A stretch of DNA of 63,841 bases from Rhodobacterales bacterium 56_14_T64 (lineage in GTDB: Bacteria; Pseudomonadota; Alphaproteobacteria; Rhodobacterales; Rhodobacteraceae), in the NCBI GenBank assembly GCA_002162795.1, contig MAAY01000048.1, forward strand, positions 1 to 63,841, written 5' to 3'. Each line of letters begins with the position of its first letter. The first letter of the stretch is position 1. Below the pieces are notes generated by a model. The model searched no databases, was not told where the DNA came from, and was given only the letters and a program-made list of their open reading frames with translations. Below, piece after piece: positions 45,094 through 53,712 of this stretch. Made by a program: the position numbers and the translations under genes.

Positions 45094-45135
45094 ATAAATC
45101 AACATAAATGAAAATAATTGTTGATTTATGTTGAT
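45094..45135. promoter_or_regulatory. Interlocked inverted and direct repeats, probable DeoR operator
   Basis: Two perfect inverted repeats share the same bases: ATAAATCAACA (45094-45104) with TGTTGATTTAT (45119-45129), and ATCAACATAAAT (45098-45109) with ATTTATGTTGAT (45124-45135). The right side is TGTTGA-N4-TGTTGA, a direct repeat at 10 bp. The region separates the divergent regulator and oxidoreductase genes. Confidence 0.7.
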
Positions 45136-45184
45136 ATAATGATTGCAGATACAGACAGGAGATTTGCGCAAGAGGGCGAGTGAA

Positions 45185-47608
45185 ATGACACAACAGGCGG
45201 TAAAGCACCTGATTATTGGCGGCGGCATCATTGGCTGCTCGATTGCCTATCACCTGGCGAAATCGGGTGAACGGGACGTGGTTTTGTTGGAGAAAGCATC
45301 GCTGACCGAAGGCGCGACATGGCATGCGGCGGGATTGGTCGGGCAGTTGCGCTCGTCGCGCAATACCACGCGGATGCTGAAGCGATCAGTGGCGATGTAT
45401 GATCGGTTGGAAGCGGAAACCGGCATGGCGTTTGACTGGAAGAAAGTCGGCAGCTTGCGGCTGGCGGCGACCAAGGAACGTCTGCTGGAGGCCAAGCGCC
45501 TGACCACGATGGCGCGCAGCTTTGATCTCGACATGGAGATGATCACTCCGGCGGAAGCCAAGGCGCTGTTTCCGTATATCGATGCAGATGGGCTGGAGGG
45601 CGCAGCGTTTATTCCGTCAGATGGCCATGTGGATCCGGCGGGTCTGTGTCTGGCAATTGCTGCCGGCGCACGCAAACATGGCGCAGTGATCCGTCAGGGC
45701 GTCAAGGTAACGGATTTTGAAATCACCAAAGGCCGGATCACGAAGGTGATGACCTCGGACGGGGACTATGAGGCTGAGGTTGTGGTTCTGGCCGCGGGCA
45801 TGTGGAGTCGTGAGCTGGCGGCAAAACTGGGGGTGACCGTTCCTGCCTGCGCGGTTGAGCATCAGTATGTGGTGACCGAACCCTTGCCTGATCCTGAACT
45901 GGTGCGGGACCTGCCGACCCTGCGTGATCCGGAGCGGCTGGTGTATTACAAGCCTGATGCGGGTGGACGTTTGGTCATTGGCGGCTATGAAGAGGGCACA
46001 TTGCCGTTTGGTGACAAGGGAATACCCGGCGAGTTTGTGCGGCAGCTATTGCCCGACAATCTGGACCGCTTTGCGCCGCTGGCCGAAATGGCGGGGCTGG
46101 TGACACCGGTGGTCAATCAGGTTGGCATCCGACAGGTGATCAACGGACCAATCCCCTATTCTGCGGATGGCGATTTTGTCATGGGCTGGGCGCCGAACCT
46201 GAAAAACCTGATGCTGTCGACCGGGTTTCTCTATGGCATTGCCGCTGGCGGCGGGGCAGGGGAGATGATTGCCGAGTGGATTTTGGACGGCAACCCTAGT
46301 CTGGACCTATGGCCTCTAGATGTGCGCCGGTTCAGCCCGCACCACGCCACCAAGGCATTCATGTATCCGCGTGCGGTGGAGCATTACGCGCATCACTATA
46401 AGATGCGATATCCGGGACAAGAGGCTGAAACTGCACGGAAATTACGGCTGAGCCCGCTGTATGACCGTCTGAAACAGCACGGTGCGGTTTATGGGGCAAA
46501 GAATGGTTGGGAGCGGCCATTATGGTTTGCTCCGGACGGAGTAGAGCCGGTGGATCAGCTGGCTTTTGTCGATCCGGGTTGGAAGAAATATGCCGCTGAA
46601 GAGCATAGGGCGGTGCGTAACGGTGTGGCGCTGATCGACCAGTCCAGTTTCTCAAAATTCGACCTTATCGGGGCAGGGGCGCTGGAGGTGTTACAGCGCC
46701 TTTCAGTGTCGAACATGGACAAGCCTGTTGGCAGCGTCATCTATACGCAGCTGTGCAATGCCCGTGGTGGGATCGAGGCAGACATCACGGTGACCCGGAC
46801 TAGCTTGGAGTGTTTTTACATCGTCACCGGCGCCGGGTTTGGGGTGCGCGATAGTGATTGGATCCGCCGTTCGCTGCCCGAAGATGGATCGGTGCATTTG
46901 ATCGAGATGACCTCGGCCAGGGCGGTGGTGAACATTTGCGGCCCCAAAGCGCGTGAGGTGTTGCAACAGGTCTGTGAGGGGGATGTCTCCAACGCCGCCT
47001 TTCCGTTTGGAACGGCGCAAGAGATTGTCATCGGCGCTGCAACGGTGCGGGCGGTGCGGATCGGCTATGTTGGGGAGCTGGGCTGGGAATTGCATGTGCC
47101 CGCTGAATTTGCCCGCCATGTCTATGATAGCTTATGGCAGGCAGGTCAGGCCTTTGGCATCCGGGATGTTGGCTATCGTGCCATTGAATCGCTGCGGCTG
47201 GAAAAGGGATACCTGTACTGGAGCGCCGATATCACCCCGGATTACACGCCGATTGAGGCCGGGCTTGGATTTCGGGTGCATTTGAAGAGCAAAGGGGAAT
47301 TTGCCGGACGGCCTGTGTTAGAGCCGCAAAAGGCCGCCGGGGCAGATCGGCGACTTTGCTCCTTTGTCAGCGAGGCCTCGCTGCCGGTGACAGGTGGGGA
47401 AACCATCTTGAAGTCGGGCGAGGCTGTCTCGCTGGCCTGTAGCGCCGGATATGGCCACACGGTTGGTCGGACCATCATATTTGGCTATCTTCCGGTGGAC
47501 TTGGCCACCCAAGACGAATTTGAACTAGAGGTATTTGGCGAGCGCCATGCGATCCGCCGGTTGGATGGTCCGCTTTATGATCCGACCAACACGCGACTGA
47601 AGTCATAG
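45185..47608 (+). CDS. FAD-dependent oxidoreductase with GcvT domain (dimethylglycine/sarcosine dehydrogenase-like), first copy
   Basis: The protein has about 807 residues from ATG 45185, preceded by GAGGGCGAG. The N-terminal DAO domain has the FAD motif IIGGGIIGCSIAYHLA and ATWHAAGLVGQL, where His47 corresponds to the covalent FAD attachment site in DMGDH/SARDH. A FAO_M middle region and C-terminal GcvT-like domains (about 420-807; GYRAIESLRLEKGYLYWSADIT, FGVRDSDW) follow. Such enzymes oxidatively remove N-methyl groups and pass formaldehyde to tetrahydrofolate. It is homologous along its length to the gene at 53713. The substrate is not defined by sequence. No signal peptide, so it is cytoplasmic. 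Confidence 0.88.
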   Translation: MTQQAVKHLIIGGGIIGCSIAYHLAKSGERDVVLLEKASLTEGATWHAAGLVGQLRSSRNTTRMLKRSVAMYDRLEAETGMAFDWKKVGSLRLAATKERLLEAKRLTTMARSFDLDMEMITPAEAKALFPYIDADGLEGAAFIPSDGHVDPAGLCLAIAAGARKHGAVIRQGVKVTDFEITKGRITKVMTSDGDYEAEVVVLAAGMWSRELAAKLGVTVPACAVEHQYVVTEPLPDPELVRDLPTLRDPERLVYYKPDAGGRLVIGGYEEGTLPFGDKGIPGEFVRQLLPDNLDRFAPLAEMAGLVTPVVNQVGIRQVINGPIPYSADGDFVMGWAPNLKNLMLSTGFLYGIAAGGGAGEMIAEWILDGNPSLDLWPLDVRRFSPHHATKAFMYPRAVEHYAHHYKMRYPGQEAETARKLRLSPLYDRLKQHGAVYGAKNGWERPLWFAPDGVEPVDQLAFVDPGWKKYAAEEHRAVRNGVALIDQSSFSKFDLIGAGALEVLQRLSVSNMDKPVGSVIYTQLCNARGGIEADITVTRTSLECFYIVTGAGFGVRDSDWIRRSLPEDGSVHLIEMTSARAVVNICGPKAREVLQQVCEGDVSNAAFPFGTAQEIVIGAATVRAVRIGYVGELGWELHVPAEFARHVYDSLWQAGQAFGIRDVGYRAIESLRLEKGYLYWSADITPDYTPIEAGLGFRVHLKSKGEFAGRPVLEPQKAAGADRRLCSFVSEASLPVTGGETILKSGEAVSLACSAGYGHTVGRTIIFGYLPVDLATQDEFELEVFGERHAIRRLDGPLYDPTNTRLKS

Positions 47609-47629
47609 ATCACAAGGGAGTATTCAGGA

Positions 47630-48571
47630 ATGGCAGACGAAAATACAGCCGACGTGTTGCAGGCTTTGCGAAAACTGGCCGGGTATGAGGGGGTTTTCGC
47701 CGAAAACTGTAGCATCCAAAGGTTGGGTGGGCTGACCAATCTGGTCTACCGGGTGGAATTTGAGGGACAAAGTGTAATTGTGCGTATCCCCGGTGCGGGC
47801 ACCGAGGCATATATTGATCGCGCAGTGGAAATCCACAACACTCGGGTGGCGGCAGACGTCGGGATCGCGGCCAAAGTGTTATGGGCTGATCCTGCAACTG
47901 GCGTCATGATCAGCGATTGCATTGAAAACATTGAAACCATGACGCCGACCTTGTTCCACAGTCGCGATGGGTCACCTGCGCGGGCAGGGGCGGCGTTGCG
48001 CCAATTGCATCAGGCGCCGGTGCCGTTTGAGTTCCGGTTTGAGCTGTTCACGATGATCGACAGCTATCTGGAAATTCTGTCCAAGAAGCAGACCACCCTG
48101 CCGGATGGATATCAGGACGTGGTCGCAGAAGCGGCCCCAGTGAAGCAGTTATTGGCTGACAAGCCGGGGGATCTGGCGCCCAGCCATTGTGATCCGTTGT
48201 GCGAGAATTTTCTGGATGACGGGGTCCGTATGTGGATCGTTGACTATGAGTATTCCGGGATGAATGACCCGCTGTGGGATCTGGGGGATCTGTCGGTTGA
48301 GGCTGGCCTGACAGAGGCGCAAGATCTTGAAATGCTGACCGCCTATTTTGGTGCCGCCCCGTCGGCGGCGAAGATCGGGCGCATGGTGATTTACAAGGCG
48401 ATGTGTGACCTGCTGTGGACCCTGTGGGGATTGATTCAGCATGCCGATGGTAACCCAGCCGAGGATTTCTGGGCCTATGCGCTCACGCGGTTTGAGCGCT
48501 GTCAGTTGTTGATGACGGATCCTGCCTTTGCGGGCCACATGGCTGCAGTTCGCGCGGTTGATGAGGCGTGA
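47630..48571 (+). CDS. Choline-kinase-like phosphotransferase (APH fold), first copy
   Basis: This 313-residue protein of the APH/choline kinase superfamily has the catalytic loop SHCDPLCENF (His186, Asp188, Asn193) and metal-binding WIVDYEYSGMNDPLWDLGDLSVEA (Asp205). These match choline/ethanolamine kinases better than aminoglycoside kinases. An N-terminal GGLTNLVYRVEF nucleotide-binding strand is visible. It lies 22 bp downstream of the first oxidoreductase and before the betaine-binding protein. It may phosphorylate an amino alcohol. The product could be the DeoR effector, an inference. Confidence 0.85.
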   Translation: MADENTADVLQALRKLAGYEGVFAENCSIQRLGGLTNLVYRVEFEGQSVIVRIPGAGTEAYIDRAVEIHNTRVAADVGIAAKVLWADPATGVMISDCIENIETMTPTLFHSRDGSPARAGAALRQLHQAPVPFEFRFELFTMIDSYLEILSKKQTTLPDGYQDVVAEAAPVKQLLADKPGDLAPSHCDPLCENFLDDGVRMWIVDYEYSGMNDPLWDLGDLSVEAGLTEAQDLEMLTAYFGAAPSAAKIGRMVIYKAMCDLLWTLWGLIQHADGNPAEDFWAYALTRFERCQLLMTDPAFAGHMAAVRAVDEA

Positions 48572-48624
48572 TGCCTGCCAAATTGCAGTAAAAGCCACAA
48601 ATTTCCACATTGAGTGGTGATTTT

Positions 48625-48640
48625 TGTTGAAATGTGTTGA
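48625..48640. promoter_or_regulatory. TGTTGA direct repeat upstream of the betaine-binding protein
   Basis: TGTTGAAATGTGTTGA has two TGTTGA units 10 bp apart, the same arrangement as at 45119-45134 before the first oxidoreductase. It is about 93 bp before the binding-protein ATG, in the only sizeable gap of the plus-strand cluster. Confidence 0.6.
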
Positions 48641-48732
48641 GAAATATTGAGCATGGACTGATTACATCTGCGACTCGTCAGATCAGCCAATAGGTCTCTG
48701 GTCGCCTTAGAAAAACCACAGGGGGTTTGAAA

Positions 48733-49680
48733 ATGCGTACTTTTACCACTCTTCTAGCGGCTGCTGCTGCGGGGCTTAGCCTTGCAAGCGGCGTTTTGGC
48801 CGAGGCTGAATCTCAAGAGCCGATCAAGCTGACAATGCATGACTGGACGGGGCAGTTGCTGACCACAACAATCATGGGCAAAGTTCTGGCCAATGCGGGC
48901 TACAACGTTGAATATGTGCAGGCGGATTATATTGCTCAGTTTGCCGGGCTTAAAACCGGTGACCTGCATGTTGCCATGGAAATCTGGGAAACCACCGGAC
49001 GCGAGGCCATGGATGAGGCCACAGATACTGGCAAAGTCGTAAACATGGGCGAGTCCGGAATGATGGCCATCGAGGAATGGTGGTATCCGGCTTATATGGA
49101 AGAGCTCTGCCCCGGTCTGCCGGATTGGAAAGCGCTGAACGATTGTGCGCAGGAGTTCTCGACCCCTGAAACGGCCCCGATGGGCCGGTATTTGGGTGGC
49201 CCGGTGACTTGGGGTGGCTTCGACGATGAACGCGTCGAAGCATTGGAGATGGATTTCGAAGTTGTGCACGCGGGCACCGACGCCGCGCTGTTTGCTGAAT
49301 TGGAAAGCGCCTATCAGCGTAAAGCCCCGATTGTGCTGTGGGTTTATGCGCCGCATTGGGCACCGTCCAAATACGACGGGAGCTTTGTTAAGTTCCCAGC
49401 TTATTCCAGCGAATGTTATTCGGATCCATCGGTGGGGATGAACCCGTCGATGGCTTATGATTGCGGGAAACCCACCGGACCAATCTGGAAAGTTGCCTGG
49501 TCTGGTCTGGCTGACAAATGGCCTGGTGCCGCGTCGGCTGTTGAGGCCTTTACCATCAGCAATGATGACATGGGTGCCATGGTGACAGCTGTAGATCTGG
49601 GCGGCGGTAGTGTTGACGAGGTTAGCGAAGCTTGGCTGGCCGCCAATGAAGCCACTTGGTCCGGTTGGGTCACGAAGTAA
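48733..49680 (+). CDS. Glycine-betaine/choline-type ABC binding protein (OpuAC family)
   Basis: The protein has about 315 residues from ATG 48733, with GGGGG 7 nt upstream. Signal peptide MRTFTTLLAAAAAGLSLASGVLAEA precedes the OpuAC domain: IKLTMHDWTGQLLTTTIMGKVLANAGYNVEYVQADYIAQFAGLKTGDLHVAMEIWETT. Several Trp and Tyr residues (EEWWYPAYM, WVYAPHWAP) could form an aromatic cage for a quaternary ammonium. Two Cys pairs may be oxidised. It is followed by ATPase and double-permease genes. Confidence 0.92.
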   Translation: MRTFTTLLAAAAAGLSLASGVLAEAESQEPIKLTMHDWTGQLLTTTIMGKVLANAGYNVEYVQADYIAQFAGLKTGDLHVAMEIWETTGREAMDEATDTGKVVNMGESGMMAIEEWWYPAYMEELCPGLPDWKALNDCAQEFSTPETAPMGRYLGGPVTWGGFDDERVEALEMDFEVVHAGTDAALFAELESAYQRKAPIVLWVYAPHWAPSKYDGSFVKFPAYSSECYSDPSVGMNPSMAYDCGKPTGPIWKVAWSGLADKWPGAASAVEAFTISNDDMGAMVTAVDLGGGSVDEVSEAWLAANEATWSGWVTK

Positions 49681-49690
49681 GGTGACCTAT

Positions 49691-49714
49691 CAGGGCGGTC
49701 GAATGGCCGCCCTG
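49691..49714 (+). terminator. Hairpin after the betaine-binding protein gene
   Basis: CAGGGCGG, loop TCGAATGG and CCGCCCTG, followed by TTAAT, lie 10 bp after the stop. The perfect 8 bp stem can act as an attenuator that keeps binding-protein messenger in excess. Confidence 0.65.
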
Positions 49715-49782
49715 TTAATACCCGCTATTGACGCCTGCTGTGCCAGCGCGTTCTGGACTGTTTTGTCGTGCCTGAGGACTAC

Positions 49783-50814
49783 ATGAAAAAACCAATTTTG
49801 CTGGACTGTCGCAATGTCTGGAAAATCTACGGGGCACAGGCCGGCCGGGTTCACGCCGAACACAGGGGCAACCCCAGTGCCGAGACACTCAAAAATCAGG
49901 GTCTAATAGGGGCCGTTCGCAATGCCAGCGTTCAAATCCGACAAGGAGAGATCTTTGTCATCATGGGGTTGTCGGGGTCGGGGAAATCGACCTTGGTGCG
50001 GTGTCTGTCACGATTGATTGAACCCACCGGTGGCGAGATCCTGTTCGAGGGCCAAGATCTATTGACGATGAGAGATAAGGAACTCATCGAGATACGTCGC
50101 AAGAAGATGGGCATGGTGTTTCAACATTTTGCCTTGCTGCCGCATTTGACCGTGCTGCAAAATGCGGCGTTTCCGTTGGAAATTCAAGGCATGGGCAAGG
50201 CTGAGCGTGAAGCCCGCGCCCGAGAAGTGGTTGAGCTGGTTGGGCTGAAAGGGCGCGAGGACTATTATCCCCGTCAACTGTCTGGCGGTCAGCAGCAGCG
50301 GGTCGGCATTGCGCGCTCCTTGGCGGTGGAACCTGACCTGTGGTTTCTGGATGAGCCGTTTTCGGCGCTGGATCCGTTGATCCGCCGCGAGATGCAGGAT
50401 GAATTTTTGCGGCTGCAGAACCTGTTGCACAAGACCATCGTATTTATCACCCATGATTTTGACGAGGCCATTCGGCTGGCCGACCGCATTGCCGTGATGA
50501 AAGACGGCGAGATTGTGCAAATCGCCACGCCTGAAGAGCTGATTCTGAATCCGGCAACGGAGTATGTTGAGGAATTCACCCGACATATACCGCGCTCCAA
50601 GGTTCTGACGCTGGGGTCGGTGATGTCGCCAGGTGCGGTGGCAGGCGAAGCGGCCGGTGACTTGCAGGCAACGCAACGTATCGAGGATTGTGCAGACCAG
50701 ATCGAGGCCAGCGATCTGCCGTTTCGAGTGTTGTCGGAAGGCGGCACTGTTGTCGGCTCTATCGGGCGGCAAATAGTGGTGGACATTCTGATCGGCCGAA
50801 AGGTCTCGTTGTGA
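49783..50814 (+). CDS. Glycine-betaine-type ABC ATPase (ProV/OpuAA family)
   Basis: The protein has about 343 residues from ATG 49783, with GAGG 5 nt upstream; GTG 49768 is a weaker option. Walker A is GLSGSGKST, the signature is LSGGQQQRVGIARSLAVEP, Walker B is LWFLDEPFSALD and the H-loop is ITHDFDEA. The N-terminal extension, WKIYGAQAGRVHAEH.., is typical of ProV. The C-terminal regulatory portion (about 235-343) has only one CBS-like segment (FRVLSEGGTVVGSIGRQIVVDILIG). The stop overlaps the permease GTG (GTGA). Confidence 0.92.
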   Translation: MKKPILLDCRNVWKIYGAQAGRVHAEHRGNPSAETLKNQGLIGAVRNASVQIRQGEIFVIMGLSGSGKSTLVRCLSRLIEPTGGEILFEGQDLLTMRDKELIEIRRKKMGMVFQHFALLPHLTVLQNAAFPLEIQGMGKAEREARAREVVELVGLKGREDYYPRQLSGGQQQRVGIARSLAVEPDLWFLDEPFSALDPLIRREMQDEFLRLQNLLHKTIVFITHDFDEAIRLADRIAVMKDGEIVQIATPEELILNPATEYVEEFTRHIPRSKVLTLGSVMSPGAVAGEAAGDLQATQRIEDCADQIEASDLPFRVLSEGGTVVGSIGRQIVVDILIGRKVSL

Positions 50815-52820
50815 TCCGCTTACGCCAAATAATCCAAAACTCAACAGTACAGTTCTGGACTATCCTGTTTACAGTGACTTGGCTGTTGTCCCGGTATTCG
50901 TGGGATCTGTACAAGACGCTGGATGCGCGCTGGATCATCAAATACCCAGCCGCGGCGCGACTGCCGTTGGAAGACAAGATCAGTGCTTTCATGCAGTGGT
51001 TGGTCGAAGACGCCAGCTTTGGGTTGTTCTCGTTTCGTGACATGACCCGGTTCATCGCCTCGCTGATCGAAGCGCCTTACGATTTTGCCCGTGACCTGTT
51101 GATCGAGGGGTTCTCGGTGGGCTTGGGTAACGAGGCGGTTGAGATTGCGCCCTCGCTCAGCTGGATTGCCATCATCGTGACGCTTGCCGCCATGGGTCAC
51201 TATGCGCGCGATTGGAAGTTGGCGGCCCTGATGGGCGGGTGTTTTCTGTATCTGGCGGTGTTTGGCCAGTGGGACAGTGCGATGGTCACCCTGGCGTCGG
51301 TGCTGATAGCGGTGCCAATTGGCGCCATTGGCGGGTTGATGCTGGGTATCTTCGCCTATCGCTGGCCGGTATTTGAGCAAGTGATCCGCCCGCTGTTGGA
51401 CCTGATGCAGACGGTGCCGGTTTTTGCCTATCTGGTTCCGATCCTGTTCTTGTTTGGCTTTGGCCCGGTTGCGGCGCTGGTGGCGACGATCATCTACGCG
51501 ATGCCGCCGATGGTGCGGGTGACGATCCTTGCGTTGAGGGCCGTGCCGGGTGAAGTCAAAGATGTCGGCGTCATGGTGGGCTGTACCAAACATCAACTGA
51601 TGTGGAAGGTCATGGTGCCTTCGGCCGCGCCGATGCTGATGGTTGGGGTCAATCAGGTCATCATGCTGACACTGAACATGGTGATCATTGCTTCGATGAT
51701 TGGGGCAGGGGGGCTGGGTTTTGATGTTTTGACGGCCCTGCGGCGGCTGGATATCGGCGGCGGGATCGAGGCAGGTGTTGCCATCGTAGTGATGGCGATT
51801 GCCCTGGATCGACTGAGCCAGGCCTTTGCCAGCCGTGTTGCGGCCGATCATCAACTGGACCCGGATCTGCCGCTAGTGAAACGCCACCCGTGGACGGTGA
51901 CGGTTCTGGTGGTTGCTGTTGGGACGTTCCTGTTGGCGCGGCTGCTGCCGGGCATCCAGTCCTACCCCGAGGCCGCGACCCTTTCGACGGGCACTTTCTG
52001 GTCCGATGTCATTGGCTATATCAACGTGAATTACTTTGACACATTTGAGGCGATCAAGACCGCCTTTCTGTCTTATCTTCTGCTGCCGGTGAAACGGTTT
52101 TTCGTTGGAATCCCGTGGGCCTGGGGCATTATTGCAATGACGTTGATCGGTTGGCGCGTGGGCGGAATCCGCCTGTCGGGTATGGCCGGTCTGTTCACCG
52201 CATTCATTGCCGCCAGCGGGCTGTGGGACAAGGCGATGGTGACAGTGTATCTTTGTGGGGTTTCGGTCCTGGTGGCCTCGGCCATCGGCATTCCTATGGG
52301 TATTCTGGCGGCGCAGAATGATCGGGCGAACCGAGTGATCAATTCGTTGATCGACACGCTGCAAACCCTGCCGAGCTTTGTCTATCTGATCCCAGTGGTG
52401 ATGCTGTTTCGGGTGGGGGACTTTTCAGCGATGATTGCGGTGGTGCTCTATGCGCTGGCGCCAGCGGTGCGTTATGCGGCGCATGGCATTCGCAATGTCG
52501 ATCCGCAACTGATCGAGGCCGGGCTGGTGTCCGGCTGCACGCCGCGCCAGTTGTTGTGGCGGATCAAATTGCCGATGGCGCTGCCCGAGCTTCTGTTGGG
52601 ATTGAACCAAACCATCATGCTAGCCCTGTCGATGCTGGTGATCACCGCGCTGGTGGGGACACGGGATTTGGGTCAGCAGGTCTATATCGCATTGACCAAG
52701 GCCGATTCAGGGCTGGGCATTGTGGCCGGTCTGTCGGTGGCCTTTATCGCCATCATCGCGGACCGCATCCTGTCTGCGTCGGCGAAACGCGCAAAGCAAA
52801 GATTGGGACTGATGTCATGA
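50811..52820 (+). CDS. Glycine-betaine-type ABC permease with two fused membrane domains
   Basis: The protein has about 669 residues from GTG 50811, overlapping the ATPase stop. There are two BPD_transp_1 (ProW-like) halves. The first has coupling loop GEVKDVGVMVGCTKHQLMWKVMVPSAAPMLMVGVNQ near residue 265. The second has LIEAGLVSGCTPRQLLWRIKLPMALPELLLGLNQ near residue 580. Most ProW/OpuAB proteins have one such half; a fused tandem supplies a full channel from one chain. It overlaps the next kinase gene by 4 bp (ATGA). Confidence 0.92.
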   Translation: MIRLRQIIQNSTVQFWTILFTVTWLLSRYSWDLYKTLDARWIIKYPAAARLPLEDKISAFMQWLVEDASFGLFSFRDMTRFIASLIEAPYDFARDLLIEGFSVGLGNEAVEIAPSLSWIAIIVTLAAMGHYARDWKLAALMGGCFLYLAVFGQWDSAMVTLASVLIAVPIGAIGGLMLGIFAYRWPVFEQVIRPLLDLMQTVPVFAYLVPILFLFGFGPVAALVATIIYAMPPMVRVTILALRAVPGEVKDVGVMVGCTKHQLMWKVMVPSAAPMLMVGVNQVIMLTLNMVIIASMIGAGGLGFDVLTALRRLDIGGGIEAGVAIVVMAIALDRLSQAFASRVAADHQLDPDLPLVKRHPWTVTVLVVAVGTFLLARLLPGIQSYPEAATLSTGTFWSDVIGYINVNYFDTFEAIKTAFLSYLLLPVKRFFVGIPWAWGIIAMTLIGWRVGGIRLSGMAGLFTAFIAASGLWDKAMVTVYLCGVSVLVASAIGIPMGILAAQNDRANRVINSLIDTLQTLPSFVYLIPVVMLFRVGDFSAMIAVVLYALAPAVRYAAHGIRNVDPQLIEAGLVSGCTPRQLLWRIKLPMALPELLLGLNQTIMLALSMLVITALVGTRDLGQQVYIALTKADSGLGIVAGLSVAFIAIIADRILSASAKRAKQRLGLMS

Positions 52821-53704
52821 ATGCAGCAGCACAAGCCGCTATCGAGAAAGCCATGTCCTTGTCGATCTGGCAGGCGCCGCATCAGGCGGCCCTGCTGGGC
52901 GGTGGGATTACCAATTTCAATGTCATGCTGACCGATCAAGGCAAGCGGTATGTGGTGCGGGTGGGGCAGGATATACCGCTGCATCAGATCATGCGATTCA
53001 ACGAGTTGGCCGTTCACCGGGCAGCGCAGGAGATTGGCGTTGCCCCGGCGGTGGTTCACGCAGAGCCGGGTATTCTGGTGCTGGAGTTTGTCGACGGTGG
53101 GTCGTTGGACGAGTCGGCGGTGCGCAACGATGATATGCTGGCTCGCATCATCCCGATGGTAAAGCGATGCCATTCCGAAGGAATGCAAGCACTGCGTGGC
53201 CCGGTACTGACCTTCTGGGTGTTTCATGTTTTGCGCAACTATGCGGCGTCACTGCGTGAGGGAGGATCTACATATCAGCCAATGTTAGAGCCGCTTTTGC
53301 AGACGGCGAGCCAGTTGGAACAGGCCGTGGGGCCGGTGCAACTGGTGCTGGGTCACAATGATCTGCTGGCCGCCAATGTTCTGGATGATGGCACTCGGCT
53401 GTGGTTACTGGATTGGGAATATGGCGGCTTTAACTCGCCTCTGTTTGATCTGGCTGGGTTGGCATCCAACAACGAGCTGAGCGAAGCGCAGGAATGTGCG
53501 ATGCTGGAAAGCTATTTTGAGACCCAGCTGACACAACAGCTTGCGCACCAATATCACGCCATGAAATGTGCCTCGCTGCTGCGCGAGACCATGTGGAGCA
53601 TGGTGTCTGAAATACACTCTGAAATCGACTTTGACTACGCGGTTTACACCGAGAAAAACCTGACGCGTTTCAAAGCAGCCCTTTCCGACTTTCAATCTAT
53701 GTGA
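52817..53704 (+). CDS. Choline-kinase-like phosphotransferase (APH fold), second copy
   Basis: The protein has about 295 residues from ATG 52817, overlapping the permease stop. It carries GGGITNFNVMLTDQGKRYVVRVG, the catalytic loop LGHNDLLAANVL (HNDLxxxN) and LWLLDWEYGGFNSPLFDLAGLASN, all choline/ethanolamine kinase hallmarks. It is related to, but clearly diverged from, the copy at 47630. Coupling to the permease suggests that it acts on the imported compound or on a product of it. Confidence 0.85.
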   Translation: MNAAAQAAIEKAMSLSIWQAPHQAALLGGGITNFNVMLTDQGKRYVVRVGQDIPLHQIMRFNELAVHRAAQEIGVAPAVVHAEPGILVLEFVDGGSLDESAVRNDDMLARIIPMVKRCHSEGMQALRGPVLTFWVFHVLRNYAASLREGGSTYQPMLEPLLQTASQLEQAVGPVQLVLGHNDLLAANVLDDGTRLWLLDWEYGGFNSPLFDLAGLASNNELSEAQECAMLESYFETQLTQQLAHQYHAMKCASLLRETMWSMVSEIHSEIDFDYAVYTEKNLTRFKAALSDFQSM

Positions 53705-53712
53705 GGCTTACT

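Noticed and set aside
50841-51854. Minus-strand open frame (337 codons) within the betaine permease
   Set aside because: The translation is full of His, Gln and Arg, as expected from the complement of hydrophobic codons. The sense strand encodes a clear double ProW-type permease.
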